DNA of 64,000 nt from Candidatus Manganitrophus morganii (GTDB taxonomy: Bacteria; Nitrospirota; Nitrospiria; SBBL01; Manganitrophaceae). This document shows, one piece after another, positions 27,941 through 36,761 of this stretch. The translations under genes were made by a program, and so were the position numbers. Position 1 is the stretch's first letter. Each line of letters starts with the position of its first letter. The stretch spans positions 124,001 through 188,000 of the forward strand of contig JAJHOH010000001.1 of NCBI GenBank assembly GCA_021651055.1, given 5' to 3'. The notes beneath the pieces are model-generated. The model was not told where the DNA came from, searched no databases, and worked only from the letters and a program-made list of their open reading frames with translations.

Positions 27941-28906
27941 TCAGCGCGACTCGGGGGGTTCCCCCTTGTGGTGGGCGGATGTTTTTTGGTGGGAATGTTC
28001 GTGGACGTGTTGAAGACCGGCATGGTCGTGCGGATGGTCGTGCCCCGGGGGGGTCTCGATCGGCGCGCCGGCTTCCTTCCGTGCGGAAAAACCGCTCTCC
28101 TTGATCAAATGATAAGCGTAGGCGATCATGAAAAAGAGCGCGGCGACCAGAACGATCGTCGCTCCCGATGAGACATTGAAATAGAAGCTCGAATACATTC
28201 CGACGACGCCGCAGAGAAAACCGATCAACGTCGAAAGAAAGACCATCTTGTTGAAGCTGTCGGTGACAAGCCGGGAAGCCACCGCCGGAAAGACGATCGC
28301 CGCGGCGATCATCGTGACTCCCATCACCTGCATCGAGACGATAATCGTCGCCGCCAGCATCAGCGAGAAAAGCGATTCGACCCACCCCGTCGGAACCCCG
28401 TAAATCCGCGCCACCTCCGCATCGAACGTCGTGAAGAGAAACTGCCGGTAGAAAATAAAAATCAGCAAGCCGGAAACCGCGGTGACGGCGGCGATCGCCC
28501 AGAGATCCTGCGTTGTCACGCCGAGAATGTTTCCAAAAAGCGCGGCTTCGAAGTTTTTCGTAAAGCGGCGGTATTGGCTGATGATCGCCACGCCGATCGC
28601 GAAGCTCGCGGTCGTCACGACGCCGATGGCGGCGTCGGCGCCGATCTTTTTCCGGCGGGTCACCATGTTGATCAAAAGGGCCGAGAGAAATCCCCACAAC
28701 CCGGCCCCGAGATAAAAATTCCAGTTCATCACGTAACTCACCACGGCGCCGCCGAAGACCGCGTGGGAAAGCCCGTGCCCAATGTAGCTCATCCTTCTTA
28801 GAACGATGTAAACGCCGATCAATCCGCAGATCGAGCCGACCAGCGAGGCGGCAATCAATCCATGCACAAAAAATTCATATTGAAGGGGGGCCGTTACGAA
28901 ATTCAA
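27941..28906 (-). CDS. Metal ABC transporter permease (ZnuB/MntB family) with His-rich tail
   Basis: The 321-residue product is an ABC-3 permease with eight or nine helices (LRRMSYIGHGLSHAVFGGAVV, VGVVTTASFAIGVAII and VSMQVMGVTMIAAAIVFPAVASRL are recognisable). After the last helix comes a cytoplasmic tail of about 40 residues holding many histidines (GHDHPHDHAGLQHVHEHSH), probably a metal-binding sensor or storage patch. It starts in an ATGA-type overlap with the ATPase gene. It is the last gene of the znuA1-nikR-ATPase-permease set. Metal specificity cannot be read from the permease. Confidence 0.92.
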   Translation of the reverse strand: MNFVTAPLQYEFFVHGLIAASLVGSICGLIGVYIVLRRMSYIGHGLSHAVFGGAVVSYVMNWNFYLGAGLWGFLSALLINMVTRRKKIGADAAIGVVTTASFAIGVAIISQYRRFTKNFEAALFGNILGVTTQDLWAIAAVTAVSGLLIFIFYRQFLFTTFDAEVARIYGVPTGWVESLFSLMLAATIIVSMQVMGVTMIAAAIVFPAVASRLVTDSFNKMVFLSTLIGFLCGVVGMYSSFYFNVSSGATIVLVAALFFMIAYAYHLIKESGFSARKEAGAPIETPPGHDHPHDHAGLQHVHEHSHQKTSAHHKGEPPESR

Positions 28907-29739
28907 TGGAATCCTTGGGCTGAAGAATGACTCTGTTTCTTGAAGTGCAATCCGGCCTTCGGGCTGTCGTCCACCAGGATCACATCCCCCTGGCGGACCA
29001 CCGACATCTCCGAATCGTAGGTTCTGGAGAGGATGGCCGAGGTAAAAATCTCTTCGGGATACCCCTGCGCGATAATAGTTTGATTGAAGCAGATGACCCA
29101 GGGAAGATGCCGTGCGACGGCATTCAGGTCGTGTGTCGTCAAGAGGATGGTGACTCCGCCTCGGTTCAACTCTCCGAGCAGATGAAGGATGGCATGTTGG
29201 GTTTTCAGATCGACTCCGGAGGTCGGTTCATCCAGAATCAAGAGTTTCGGATTTCCGATCAACGCCCGCGCCAGGAAAACCCGCTGCTGCTCGCCCCCCG
29301 ACAACGCCTTGATATGCCGCTGCACGTAGGCGCCGATGCCGAGCTGTTCGAGCAACGTCTGAATCCGGGCGCGCTCCGGCCGTGTCAGCCAGGGGAGCCG
29401 CGACGACTCCCGGTAGAGCCCCATCGCCACCACCTGCTCCACCGTCACCGGAAAATCCCAATCGACCGTCTCGATCTGAGGGACATAACCGACGTGGGGA
29501 AGTGATTGCTGAGAAACCCGCGTTCCCGATACGGAGACCGAACCGGAAAGAATCGGAACGATCCCTAAGATGGCCTTGAGAAGGGTCGATTTTCCGGTCC
29601 CGCTCGGACCGACCAAGCCGGCGAATTGTCCGGGGTAAAGCTGAAGGGTGAGATTTTGAAAAACCGTTTTTTTGGGGTAACCGCAGGTCACTTCCTGGAG
29701 CGAAACCAGTGCTTTCTCTCCGTCTGAATAAGCGGACAT
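28903..29739 (-). CDS. Metal ABC transporter ATP-binding protein (ZnuC/MntA family)
   Basis: The 278-residue ATPase has Walker A GPSGTGKST, the family motif VGYVPQIETVDWDFPVTVEQVV, the signature LSGGEQQR and Walker B LLILDEPTSGVD. It powers the permease encoded next to it. I chose ATG 29739 (MSAYSDGEKALVSLQEV), two bases past the nikR stop; the longer open frame is a shadow of nikR. The C-terminus is mildly His-containing (LHFKKQSHSSAQGFH). Confidence 0.92.
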   Translation of the reverse strand: MSAYSDGEKALVSLQEVTCGYPKKTVFQNLTLQLYPGQFAGLVGPSGTGKSTLLKAILGIVPILSGSVSVSGTRVSQQSLPHVGYVPQIETVDWDFPVTVEQVVAMGLYRESSRLPWLTRPERARIQTLLEQLGIGAYVQRHIKALSGGEQQRVFLARALIGNPKLLILDEPTSGVDLKTQHAILHLLGELNRGGVTILLTTHDLNAVARHLPWVICFNQTIIAQGYPEEIFTSAILSRTYDSEMSVVRQGDVILVDDSPKAGLHFKKQSHSSAQGFH

Positions 29740-29741
29740 TT

Positions 29742-30158
29742 CTAGCTGAGGTCCTTCCCGGTCGTTGTGGCGGTCAGCTTTCCATGTTTGACCCCTTTGG
29801 TGGAGATCAACGAATCGGCAATCTTCCTGATCTCTCCGGCCCGTCCCCTCACCACCAGCACCTCCAGGCAACGATGTTCGTCGAGATGGATATGAAGCGT
29901 CGACCGGATCAACTTCGAATAGAGGTGCTGGAGATCGGTCAATTTCTCCATCAACTCATGGACGCCGTGATCGTAGACGATGGTGATCGTCCCGATCGTC
30001 TCCTTGTTTTCGTCCCACTCCTGCTCGACCAGATGGTCTCGGATCAAATCTCGCAACGCTTCGGAACGGTTGGTGTACTTCTTCTCTTCGATCATTTTAT
30101 CGAATAGTTTTAACAGACCGGCATCCATCGAGACGCCAAATCGAACCAAATTTGCCAC
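29742..30158 (-). CDS. nikR: Nickel-responsive regulator NikR family
   Basis: The 138-residue protein has an N-terminal ribbon-helix-helix (residues 1-45, VRFGVSMDAGLLKLFDKMI) and a C-terminal ACT-like metal domain. His78, His89, His91 and Cys97 (LHIHLDEHRCLEV) match the four high-affinity nickel ligands of E. coli NikR (76, 87, 89, 95) with the same spacing. It starts with GTG. It sits between the binding-protein gene and the ATPase gene of a metal ABC transporter, so it probably represses this cluster when nickel is plentiful. No clear GTATGA-N16-TCATAC site was found in the 82 bases before it; a TTGACA hexamer there (30219-30224, minus sense) has no good -10. Confidence 0.93.
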   Translation of the reverse strand: MANLVRFGVSMDAGLLKLFDKMIEEKKYTNRSEALRDLIRDHLVEQEWDENKETIGTITIVYDHGVHELMEKLTDLQHLYSKLIRSTLHIHLDEHRCLEVLVVRGRAGEIRKIADSLISTKGVKHGKLTATTTGKDLS

Positions 30159-30240
30159 GGAAAACCCCCATCAGAAAGATAACACTTTTTCTGAGAGTGT
30201 GCTATAAAACATCTGAAATGTCAAGGGATTTGGTGTGCCG

Positions 30241-31290
30241 CTACGGAAGGTTTCGCACGTCGATTCCGTTTAGTGCGTCCGCTTTCCCGCCGAGCACCGA
30301 GGCCATCGTCTGAACGTTTTCCACCATCATCCCGATATAAGTATGCTCGGGGGCCTCTAATGGTCCGGGAAGATCATCGTCCCGGAGGGTCGAGACAAAC
30401 TTTACCCCCGCCTCCTTCCCGATCTGATCGAGAATCTTGCTTGGAAAAACCTCGGAGCCGAAGATCGCCGGGACTTTTTCCGCCTTCAGCTGATCGATCA
30501 GCCGCGCCATCTCTCTCGGGGAAGGCTCCGAAAAAGAAGAGGGCTGAACGGCGCCGATCACCGTGCAGCCGTAACGGGGGCAGAAATAGGCCCAGGAGTC
30601 ATGATAGGTCAATAGTTTTCGATTTTTGGCGGGAATCGTTTCCATCACTTTAAAAATCGCCTCGTCCAGCTTCTTCAATCGGGCCAGATATTCCGCCGCC
30701 CGCTTCTCATAGGAGGCTTTTCCCTCCGGATCAAGCGAGGTCAGCGCATCGCGGACCAGTTCGGTGTAGCGCATCGTATGGGCCACGCTCAGCCAGAGAT
30801 GAGGGTTCGGATTTCCCTCCGATTCCGGGAAACTGAAATCAAACACCCATTCTTTCTTGCCGATCGTGTTGTCTCCAAGCTTGAGGACCTTCGCCGTCTT
30901 TTTCTTGTTCGCATTCGCCAAGGCCTCCGTCGGGACTTCCAGCGTCAGGCCGTTGAAGATCAAGAGGTCGGCCTGCGTTAGGTATTTGATGTCGGAAGGG
31001 GCCGGCTCAAAGGTATGCGAATCGGTCCCTTCCGGGACGATTCCGTGCAGATCGATCCGATCCCCGCCGATATTCTTCACGATATTGGTGATCGGAGCGA
31101 CGGTGGTCACGACTTTCAACTTGCCCGCCGACTCCACATCAGGAACGATCAGGCTGAAAACCAGGATCAACGCGATAAGGACGCTCCCGACCACGACCGC
31201 TCGGCCCTGATATCTCGCGCATCGGCGATTTTTTCCGCCTCTCAAATGATTGAGCGGAACGTTTTCAAAAGGGGTTGATCTTTCCAGCAT
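30241..31290 (-). CDS. Metal ABC transporter substrate-binding protein (ZnuA/TroA, cluster A-I)
   Basis: The 349-residue protein has a 30-residue hydrophilic start and then a signal segment (31-54, cleavage near ESA-GK). Candidate metal ligands are His92 (DSHTFEPAPSD), His164 (NPHLWLS), His230 (TYHDSWAYF) and Asp304-306 (RDDDLPG). A His in third position is more typical of zinc binders than of manganese binders, which use Glu there. The His loop common in ZnuA is absent. GGAGG lies five bases before the ATG. The 82-base gap to nikR suggests one operon or a second internal promoter. Confidence 0.92.
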   Translation of the reverse strand: MLERSTPFENVPLNHLRGGKNRRCARYQGRAVVVGSVLIALILVFSLIVPDVESAGKLKVVTTVAPITNIVKNIGGDRIDLHGIVPEGTDSHTFEPAPSDIKYLTQADLLIFNGLTLEVPTEALANANKKKTAKVLKLGDNTIGKKEWVFDFSFPESEGNPNPHLWLSVAHTMRYTELVRDALTSLDPEGKASYEKRAAEYLARLKKLDEAIFKVMETIPAKNRKLLTYHDSWAYFCPRYGCTVIGAVQPSSFSEPSPREMARLIDQLKAEKVPAIFGSEVFPSKILDQIGKEAGVKFVSTLRDDDLPGPLEAPEHTYIGMMVENVQTMASVLGGKADALNGIDVRNLP

Positions 31291-31421
31291 GATTCCTCCA
31301 TCATTAAAAATCGGCTTTGAGTGAGGTACCCCATCGCCGATCGTCTCATGACCCTGATCAATTTTACCCTATCCTGGCCTTTTGCGTCTTGCCGTATTTG
31401 CCGGACCGCGCCAGCATCTGC

Positions 31422-31450
31422 CTTCTAACACACCCACAATTGAATGTCAA
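31422..31450 (-). promoter_or_regulatory. Sigma70-type promoter of the first metal ABC cluster
   Basis: On the minus strand TTGACA (31445-31450) and TAGAAG (31422-31427) are separated by exactly 17 bases, about 130 bases before the binding-protein start. The inverted repeat at 31493-31511 lies upstream of it. The rest of the 283-base gap (31291-31573) shows no gene. Confidence 0.6.
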
Positions 31451-31492
31451 CGTAGACAGACCTTCATCTGAAAAACCCCTCTTTTGCCTGCT

Positions 31493-31511
31493 TGCACTGT
31501 TTCACAGTGCA
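31493..31511. promoter_or_regulatory. Inverted repeat TGCACTGT-TTC-ACAGTGCA
   Basis: A perfect 8-bp inverted repeat with a 3-base centre lies 43 bases upstream of the TTGACA hexamer and 62 bases after the stop of the zinc-ribbon gene. It could be a repressor or activator site for the metal ABC cluster. It could also be a weak hairpin after the zinc-ribbon gene, though no T-run follows directly. Confidence 0.4.
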
Positions 31512-31573
31512 CCCGGAGGATAAAAGGAGATGCGAGAATCGGTCGGAAACGTATTTTAAATATCAGCAGAGAA

Positions 31574-31813
31574 TCACGAGCCGGTCTCCCCTTCCACCTC
31601 TCTTTCAGAGAGATACTGCAGCGGGACGAGGAGCCAGTTCTTGCACTTCGGACACTTGGCGCAGACCCTCCCTTCCTTCAGGAAAGCCTTAATGATGGCC
31701 GCCTTGATCACAACGGCCCCTCCCTCCTCTTCGATATAGATCCGATATTTACAGGAGGGACATCGTCCCTGCGGGGAGAGGTCTTTCGGATCTTCGGGAT
31801 TGGGATCACTCAT
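31574..31813 (-). CDS. Small four-cysteine zinc-ribbon protein, paralogue 1
   Basis: The 79-residue cytosolic protein has the pattern CPSCK-x25-30-CPKCK (residues about 17-20 and 50-53), with IKAAIIKAF between and WLLVPLQY after. Two CxxC knuckles suggest a single zinc ribbon. It is clearly paralogous to the product of 40340-40624: both share QGRCPxCKY, VIKAA(I/V)IK, AKCPKCKxWL(L/I)VPLQY. I chose ATG 31813 because both paralogues align from there. It lies upstream of and in line with a metal ABC cluster. Function unknown; a zinc-dependent sensor or metallochaperone is inferred from context. Confidence 0.78.
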   Translation of the reverse strand: MSDPNPEDPKDLSPQGRCPSCKYRIYIEEEGGAVVIKAAIIKAFLKEGRVCAKCPKCKNWLLVPLQYLSEREVEGETGS

Positions 31814-31834
31814 GACCAGCCCTTTCCGCACCTC

Positions 31835-31864
31835 TTGGCTCCAATCGCAATAAGATGCTACAAT
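31835..31864 (+). promoter_or_regulatory. Promoter of the 56-residue His-rich gene
   Basis: TTGGCT (31835-31840) and TACAAT (31859-31864) are 18 bases apart in the gap between the divergent zinc-ribbon and His-rich genes and point at the latter, leaving a leader of about 78 bases. Confidence 0.5.
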
Positions 31865-31948
31865 CTCACAGAGGCAAAAAAGTCGCTTTACGACAAAAAA
31901 GCCGGTTCGACAGAAACGATCTTTCACACTTCATATAAGGAGGATCAC

Positions 31949-32119
31949 ATGCAGGATCAATCCCATCAGCATGCCGCGTTGAAGCACAATCACCCGCATC
32001 GTCCCGACGAACATCACAAGCATGATCAAGAGAAGGGTGAGCATTCTCACGATCACGAACACCAGCCGATGGCGCACAGCCATGCGCATGACCATAACGA
32101 GCCGCACCATCAACACTAA
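31949..32119 (+). CDS. Small histidine-rich protein (19 His of 56 residues)
   Basis: A strong AAGGAGG site precedes the ATG, and a strong intrinsic terminator follows the stop, so this short ORF is well supported as a gene. The product has no Cys, no signal peptide and 34% His, arranged as HxH and HH pairs. It resembles Hpn-like or other His-rich storage proteins in composition only. It should bind nickel, zinc or similar ions in the cytosol. It is divergent from the zinc-ribbon gene of the first metal cluster. Confidence 0.82.
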   Translation: MQDQSHQHAALKHNHPHRPDEHHKHDQEKGEHSHDHEHQPMAHSHAHDHNEPHHQH

Positions 32120-32130
32120 GATCCGATCCT

Positions 32131-32165
32131 GGGAGACCCGGCGGCAACCGGGTCTCCCTTTTTTT
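32131..32165 (+). terminator. Intrinsic terminator after the His-rich gene
   Basis: The 11-bp perfect stem GGGAGACCCGG / CCGGGTCTCCC with a 6-base loop is followed by seven T residues, 11 bases after the stop codon. Confidence 0.93.
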
Positions 32166-32220
32166 CGATCCCTCGTCACCCCCATCAAACGACAAGAGAA
32201 CGACCCCACCCCATTTTTTC

Positions 32221-34578
32221 TCAGAAGTGAACGATCAGCTCACCAAACCAGGTCCGTCCGGGAAACCGGCCGAAGCTCTGAAAATACTCCTTATCGAGAA
32301 TATTGTTGACCGCCAAGGAGGTCGACACCTTCTCCCAACCGCTGTAAATTACCTTAGCGTCGAGGACCTTATAAGGATCGTGCCCTCCGCGGACCCCGTT
32401 GACCACATCGGTATTGTCGTCTCGGGCGAATGCATTCCCTACCGCCTGGTAAACAAGCGAGCCGATGAACGATCCGGCAGTGAGGTCCAAACCGATGTTG
32501 TAGATGTACTCCGGAACCAGCGGAATGGCATTCCCTTCCAGTGCCGCATTGGCGGGGTAACTTGTGATCTCAGCATCCATCCGGGTGTAATTCGCAAAAA
32601 GACCGAGGTAGGAGGTGATCCGCTGCGCCAGATCGACTTCGATTCCCTTGGTTTCGGCCTCATCGGCATTTTCAAGCTGCCGAACCTGTATCGCAGGATC
32701 AATCGGATCCACCCCGATGGTGCGGCGGAAGATCATATCTTCTATCTCGTTCACAAAATAGGTCGCGCCGATCCGGGTCCCTGTCGGAAGGTCCTGAACA
32801 AATCCGACCTCCCATGCGAAAACCTCCTCCGGTTCAAGCTCGGGATTCCCGATCGTTCGCGATGTTCCGTGAACCGAATTGACGTAGAGATCATCGAGCG
32901 TCGGCGGTCGGAAAGCGGTTCCAACCGATGCCCTGAGGTTCGTTGAAGTAAACGGAGAATAGACGACCGAGACTTTCGGATTGAAAGAGTTTTGGCTTCT
33001 ATCTTCGAACCGCGTACTGCTGAAGCCGATTGTTTCCACCACCTCCTGGAAACCATCGGTATTCTCCCACCGGTCGTAACGGCCTCCCAGGTACAACGTC
33101 AGGTTGTCCAGGACTCTGAGTTGGTCCTGCAAGTAGATCGCTTGGGTTTGCTGCTCTCCGCCGCTCTTGCTGGCAATCCCGAGGGCTTCGGGAACCCGAC
33201 GATCACGCAGGACCGGAATCCGCTGATCCCCCTTCGCCGTCTGATAGAGCACGCCGATCGTCAGCAAATTGCGCTGTCCTACCTGCATGTTGCTCAGCAA
33301 CTCGGCATGGATGGCATTAGAATCTCGATCGCGCGTTGTCCAAGCCGCAGTCGTTCCTGTCGGAAAACCGAGTCCCACGAGAAAATTCGTTGGAACGTCC
33401 CGAAACTCGGTTTCTCGGTTGAACTGCGATTGATACCCGAGGTTGGCTTTGACCAAAATCGCCGGGGTAACTTCGAGACTGTATTGTAGAGCGTAGAGGC
33501 TGGCCTCATCTTCTCGGGTAATCGGAAAAAAATTCCGCTCGGAAAGGGTCACTCGATTCCCCTCGATATTCAAGGTCCCGCTGACGACCGGAAAGCCGTT
33601 CTGATCGCGCAGGTAGGTGTTGAAAGTTGGCTGGTCGAGCGTCCACTCGCCATAAAGCGCAGTTAAAGAAAGATTTGAATGCGATGTTAAATCGAAGCTC
33701 AGCTTCCCGGTATAATAATCCCGATTAAATACCTGTTTTCCGCCGTCTCCCACGGTGTACAAGGGCGCTCCGGTCACATCGGTGGTTCGGCTAAACCCGG
33801 TCACGACTGTTTCAGTTCCGTTCGCCGGCGTGTTTCCTCGGGGGCGCTCGATGGTCGAGACGACGTAGCCGTCGGTCCACCACCGGTCCAGCCCGATAAT
33901 AAAGCTCAGCCGATCGTTAAAGACCCGGTTTCCATATTGAAGGTGAGCGTTGCCGGTGCCATACGATCCATAACCCACCCGGGCCACGATGGTCTCTTCA
34001 TCCGGCGTCTTCATGATGCTGTTGATCACGCCGCCAAGGGCGTACCCTCCATAAAGCGCGGAGTAAGGGCCGCGGACCACCTCAATCCGTTCAATCTCAT
34101 CGACCGGCATTTCGCTCCAGGGGATTCCTCCCGTGATCGCGCTGTTTAAGGGAATTCCGTCGAGCATCAACAGGACCCGCTGCTGTCCCTGAAAGCCGCG
34201 CATAATCGTCATCGTATGGTTGTCGACCGGTCCGCGGAACTTCAAAACAGAGACGCCGACCTCGCGCCGAAGCGCCTCATCCAACGTCGGCGCATGCATT
34301 TTTTCAATCTCTTTGTCGGTCACGATGGACGTGCTCGCCGGCGCTTTTTCAACTTTTTCTTCGGTCCTCGTTGCCGTGACCGTCATCTCTTCATCGAATT
34401 CGATCCGACTGGTCTCTTCTTCCACCCCCTTACTTTCTTCCGCCCCTGCCGTTGTCTCTTCCGTCTCTGTTGCGATCGGTTCTTCTTCCTGGGCCAACCC
34501 CGGTGATGCAATCAGCCAGAATAATAGCGACAGAATTCGAACGGACGTATTCCAACCTTTAATTGGTTCCTGTTGCAT
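32221..34578 (-). CDS. TonB-dependent outer-membrane receptor
   Basis: The 785-residue receptor has a signal peptide (cleavage near GLA-QE), an acidic Glu/Thr-rich linker and a TonB box-like EEMTVTATR. A plug domain follows (about 65-185, IVTDKEIEKMHAPTLDEAL, IMRGFQGQQRVLLMLDGIPL, EVVRGPYSALYGGYALGGVIN), then a 22-strand-type barrel ending in the OM signature IVHF. Its form is that of the CirA/BtuB/colicin-receptor group. I chose ATG 34578, preceded by AAAAGGAGG. It is last in an operon that also encodes its own ExbB-ExbD-TonB and an ABC-2 transporter. The ligand is unknown; a metal chelate is inferred from the two flanking metal ABC clusters. Confidence 0.92.
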   Translation of the reverse strand: MQQEPIKGWNTSVRILSLLFWLIASPGLAQEEEPIATETEETTAGAEESKGVEEETSRIEFDEEMTVTATRTEEKVEKAPASTSIVTDKEIEKMHAPTLDEALRREVGVSVLKFRGPVDNHTMTIMRGFQGQQRVLLMLDGIPLNSAITGGIPWSEMPVDEIERIEVVRGPYSALYGGYALGGVINSIMKTPDEETIVARVGYGSYGTGNAHLQYGNRVFNDRLSFIIGLDRWWTDGYVVSTIERPRGNTPANGTETVVTGFSRTTDVTGAPLYTVGDGGKQVFNRDYYTGKLSFDLTSHSNLSLTALYGEWTLDQPTFNTYLRDQNGFPVVSGTLNIEGNRVTLSERNFFPITREDEASLYALQYSLEVTPAILVKANLGYQSQFNRETEFRDVPTNFLVGLGFPTGTTAAWTTRDRDSNAIHAELLSNMQVGQRNLLTIGVLYQTAKGDQRIPVLRDRRVPEALGIASKSGGEQQTQAIYLQDQLRVLDNLTLYLGGRYDRWENTDGFQEVVETIGFSSTRFEDRSQNSFNPKVSVVYSPFTSTNLRASVGTAFRPPTLDDLYVNSVHGTSRTIGNPELEPEEVFAWEVGFVQDLPTGTRIGATYFVNEIEDMIFRRTIGVDPIDPAIQVRQLENADEAETKGIEVDLAQRITSYLGLFANYTRMDAEITSYPANAALEGNAIPLVPEYIYNIGLDLTAGSFIGSLVYQAVGNAFARDDNTDVVNGVRGGHDPYKVLDAKVIYSGWEKVSTSLAVNNILDKEYFQSFGRFPGRTWFGELIVHF

Positions 34579-35329
34579 TACCGGATACCTCCTTTTGTAA
34601 TTGTTGCCTGTGGTCTTCATCCGCTTCTCTTTCCATGTAGCTTAAATAGACCTGTTCGAGGTCGAGCTGATCGAGCTCCCCGCGGGTCAATTCGGTCACC
34701 CGTTTTCCCGACTTCATGATCCCCACCCGATCGGCCAATTGATGCATCCGAAGCAGATCGTGCGTCGCCATCAGAATCGCTCTCCCCTCTGCGCGAAGCT
34801 GGGAGAGGAGCCGGAAGAACTCCGACGCCGCGCGGGGATCGAGGCCGCTCGTCGGCTCGTCCAACAAAAGGAGCTTCGCCCCCTTCATCTTGATCGCCGC
34901 GATCGCCACCTTCTGCCGCATCCCCTTGCTTAAATAGCGCGCTTTCCGGGAGAGCGCCTCTCTCGGGAAACCGACCTCTTCCAACATGCGGTCGCACGCT
35001 TCGAGCGAAGGATTCTGCCCGGCCAGCCGGCCGAAGTAACGGAGGTTGGTTCGGGCATCCAGATCGCCATAAAGAGCAACCTGCTCCGGGATGTAACCGA
35101 TATGTCGTTTGGTCTCCACCGGCTGCGCCACCACGTCGAGGCCGTTGATCTTCGCCGTTCCCCGCGATGGCTGAATGAAGCCGAGCAGAAGATTGATCGT
35201 GGTGCTCTTTCCGGCCCCGTTGGCCCCCAGAAGGGCATAGAGCTCTCCCGGCTGCACTTGAATATTCAGGTCATGAAGTCCGATGTTGCCGTCTTCATAA
35301 ATTTTCGCTAAACCGTGCGTCTCTAACAT
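34559..35329 (-). CDS. ABC-2 type transporter ATP-binding protein (NosF/CcmA-like)
   Basis: The 256-residue ATPase has Walker A GANGAGKST, the signature YLSKGMRQK, Walker B LLLLDEPTSGLD and the H-loop MATHD. It should energise the two permeases encoded just upstream. I chose ATG 35329, preceded by GGAGGACGGA; the longer open frame has no support. Its last 20 bases overlap the receptor gene start. Confidence 0.92.
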   Translation of the reverse strand: MLETHGLAKIYEDGNIGLHDLNIQVQPGELYALLGANGAGKSTTINLLLGFIQPSRGTAKINGLDVVAQPVETKRHIGYIPEQVALYGDLDARTNLRYFGRLAGQNPSLEACDRMLEEVGFPREALSRKARYLSKGMRQKVAIAAIKMKGAKLLLLDEPTSGLDPRAASEFFRLLSQLRAEGRAILMATHDLLRMHQLADRVGIMKSGKRVTELTRGELDQLDLEQVYLSYMEREADEDHRQQLQKEVSGNATGTN

Positions 35330-35378
35330 TCCGTCCTCCTGATCGTCATCGTCCTCACGTTCCAACGAAGGCAAAAAA

Positions 35379-36752
35379 TTAACGCATATCGTACCGGCGG
35401 ATCCCTCGGACGGCGGCCGCATAAGCCACCCCTGACAGAAGCGCCAGCCAGAACATCTTGGGCCAGGTCCGACCCACCACCTCCGCCAGAGACTCCTCCC
35501 GATATTGAAAACCGGGGATGCCTGCGAAGATCGCCTTCACTTCTTTCGGCTCCTGACGGGCGACCGAAGCGTAATATCTTGAAAGCTCATATCGGAATGT
35601 CTCGACCTGCTCGATAAAGTCCCGGTAACGGCGCTCCCCGGTCCCGGCCAGATCCATCAATGCGAAGCTGGCCATCGCCATCGGAGAGAGACTTGCCAAA
35701 CCGGTCTTCGTTCGAAGCGCGGCCTCCCGCTCCATGGCAAAGGCCCGGTCGATTTCGGCCTCTTTCGGAAGGGCTTTTCCTGCAACGAGAACCCGCTCCT
35801 CCATCCAGGAGGCGGGGGGATTGCCGTGATGGTCCTGATCGAGAATACGCCGCGCCTCGACCAGAAGCGCCCGTTTGGCGATATCGATCTCCATCTTCGT
35901 CGCCCGAGGGTGAAGCTGATCGCCGACGATCATCGCGATCCGAGGAATAAAAAATGTGAAAACCACCCAAATCAGGAGGAGGAGCATCAAGCTTCGCCGG
36001 GAATCGATGCTCCGCGCGGAGGCCCAGAGACCGGCCATCCCCCAAAACGCGAGATAGAGAAAAGCGGTTACCGCGAACAACGCCAATCGTGAAGGCGCGA
36101 TAAAGCCGTTCTGGAAATGCCCGCCGACGGCGCTGGTCGCAATCCCGATCAAAAGAGCAATCGAGATCGGCGCGGCCATCCAGATTAGAAATCCGACCGC
36201 CTTTGCATTCAAGAAGCTTCTCCGGGAGACCGGATAGCTGAAAAGCAATCTCAGGGTTCCCCTCTCCTTTTCTCCCGAGACGGCGTCAAAGGTCAGCAAG
36301 ATCGCCCAAAGGGGGGCCAGGACGGTCAAAACAAAGCCGAGATCGAGCGATCCGAATCGGCTGACCTGTGGATTCCAGGCCTGTTGGCCATCGGTCAGCT
36401 CGGTCCGATGGGCCGGCGCCAATCCGACCCGGACACGCAATCCCGCCGTTTGATTTCGAGAAATGCCATCCATCAATATGCTCGATGGAAGCGGTTGCTG
36501 GTAAATCCATTTTCCCGAGCCGACCCCCGCCGACAGCCATTGCTCCGGTTTAAATTTAGCCCACTCTGCGCGGGCCGCCTCTTCCGCCTCCCGGATGCTC
36601 TCCGACCGGTGATGAAAGATCTCCCCGCCCCGGTAGATCGCCAGAACGATGATCGCCATCATCAGACCGGTAATGAGGCGATGGGCCGGATTGGAGCGAT
36701 GCATGTCCAACTCATGGCTGAGCAGAGACCCAAATGTCGATTTCTTTTCCAT
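35379..36752 (-). CDS. ABC-2 type permease, DUF3526-like, copy B
   Basis: The 457-residue membrane protein has an N-terminal helix (about 23-42) and a large periplasmic loop of about 100 residues. Five further helices follow, starting at LGFVLTVLAPLWAILLTFDAV; the motif SGEKERGTLRLLFSYPVSRRSFLNAK is typical of ABC-2 permeases. A second soluble segment precedes the last helix. It is a paralogue of the neighbouring gene: both share FDA/YDAV(S/C)GEKERGTLR and a C-terminal RRYDMR/NRYDVR tail. The two presumably form a heterodimer. ABC-2 proteins usually export; the substrate here is unknown. Confidence 0.88.
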   Translation of the reverse strand: MEKKSTFGSLLSHELDMHRSNPAHRLITGLMMAIIVLAIYRGGEIFHHRSESIREAEEAARAEWAKFKPEQWLSAGVGSGKWIYQQPLPSSILMDGISRNQTAGLRVRVGLAPAHRTELTDGQQAWNPQVSRFGSLDLGFVLTVLAPLWAILLTFDAVSGEKERGTLRLLFSYPVSRRSFLNAKAVGFLIWMAAPISIALLIGIATSAVGGHFQNGFIAPSRLALFAVTAFLYLAFWGMAGLWASARSIDSRRSLMLLLLIWVVFTFFIPRIAMIVGDQLHPRATKMEIDIAKRALLVEARRILDQDHHGNPPASWMEERVLVAGKALPKEAEIDRAFAMEREAALRTKTGLASLSPMAMASFALMDLAGTGERRYRDFIEQVETFRYELSRYYASVARQEPKEVKAIFAGIPGFQYREESLAEVVGRTWPKMFWLALLSGVAYAAAVRGIRRYDMR

Positions 36753-36761
36753 CCCATTCTC

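Noticed and set aside
31317-31523. 68-codon + frame upstream of the first metal cluster
   Set aside because: It runs across the TTGACA-N17-TAGAAG promoter and the inverted repeat of the opposite strand; no ribosome site.
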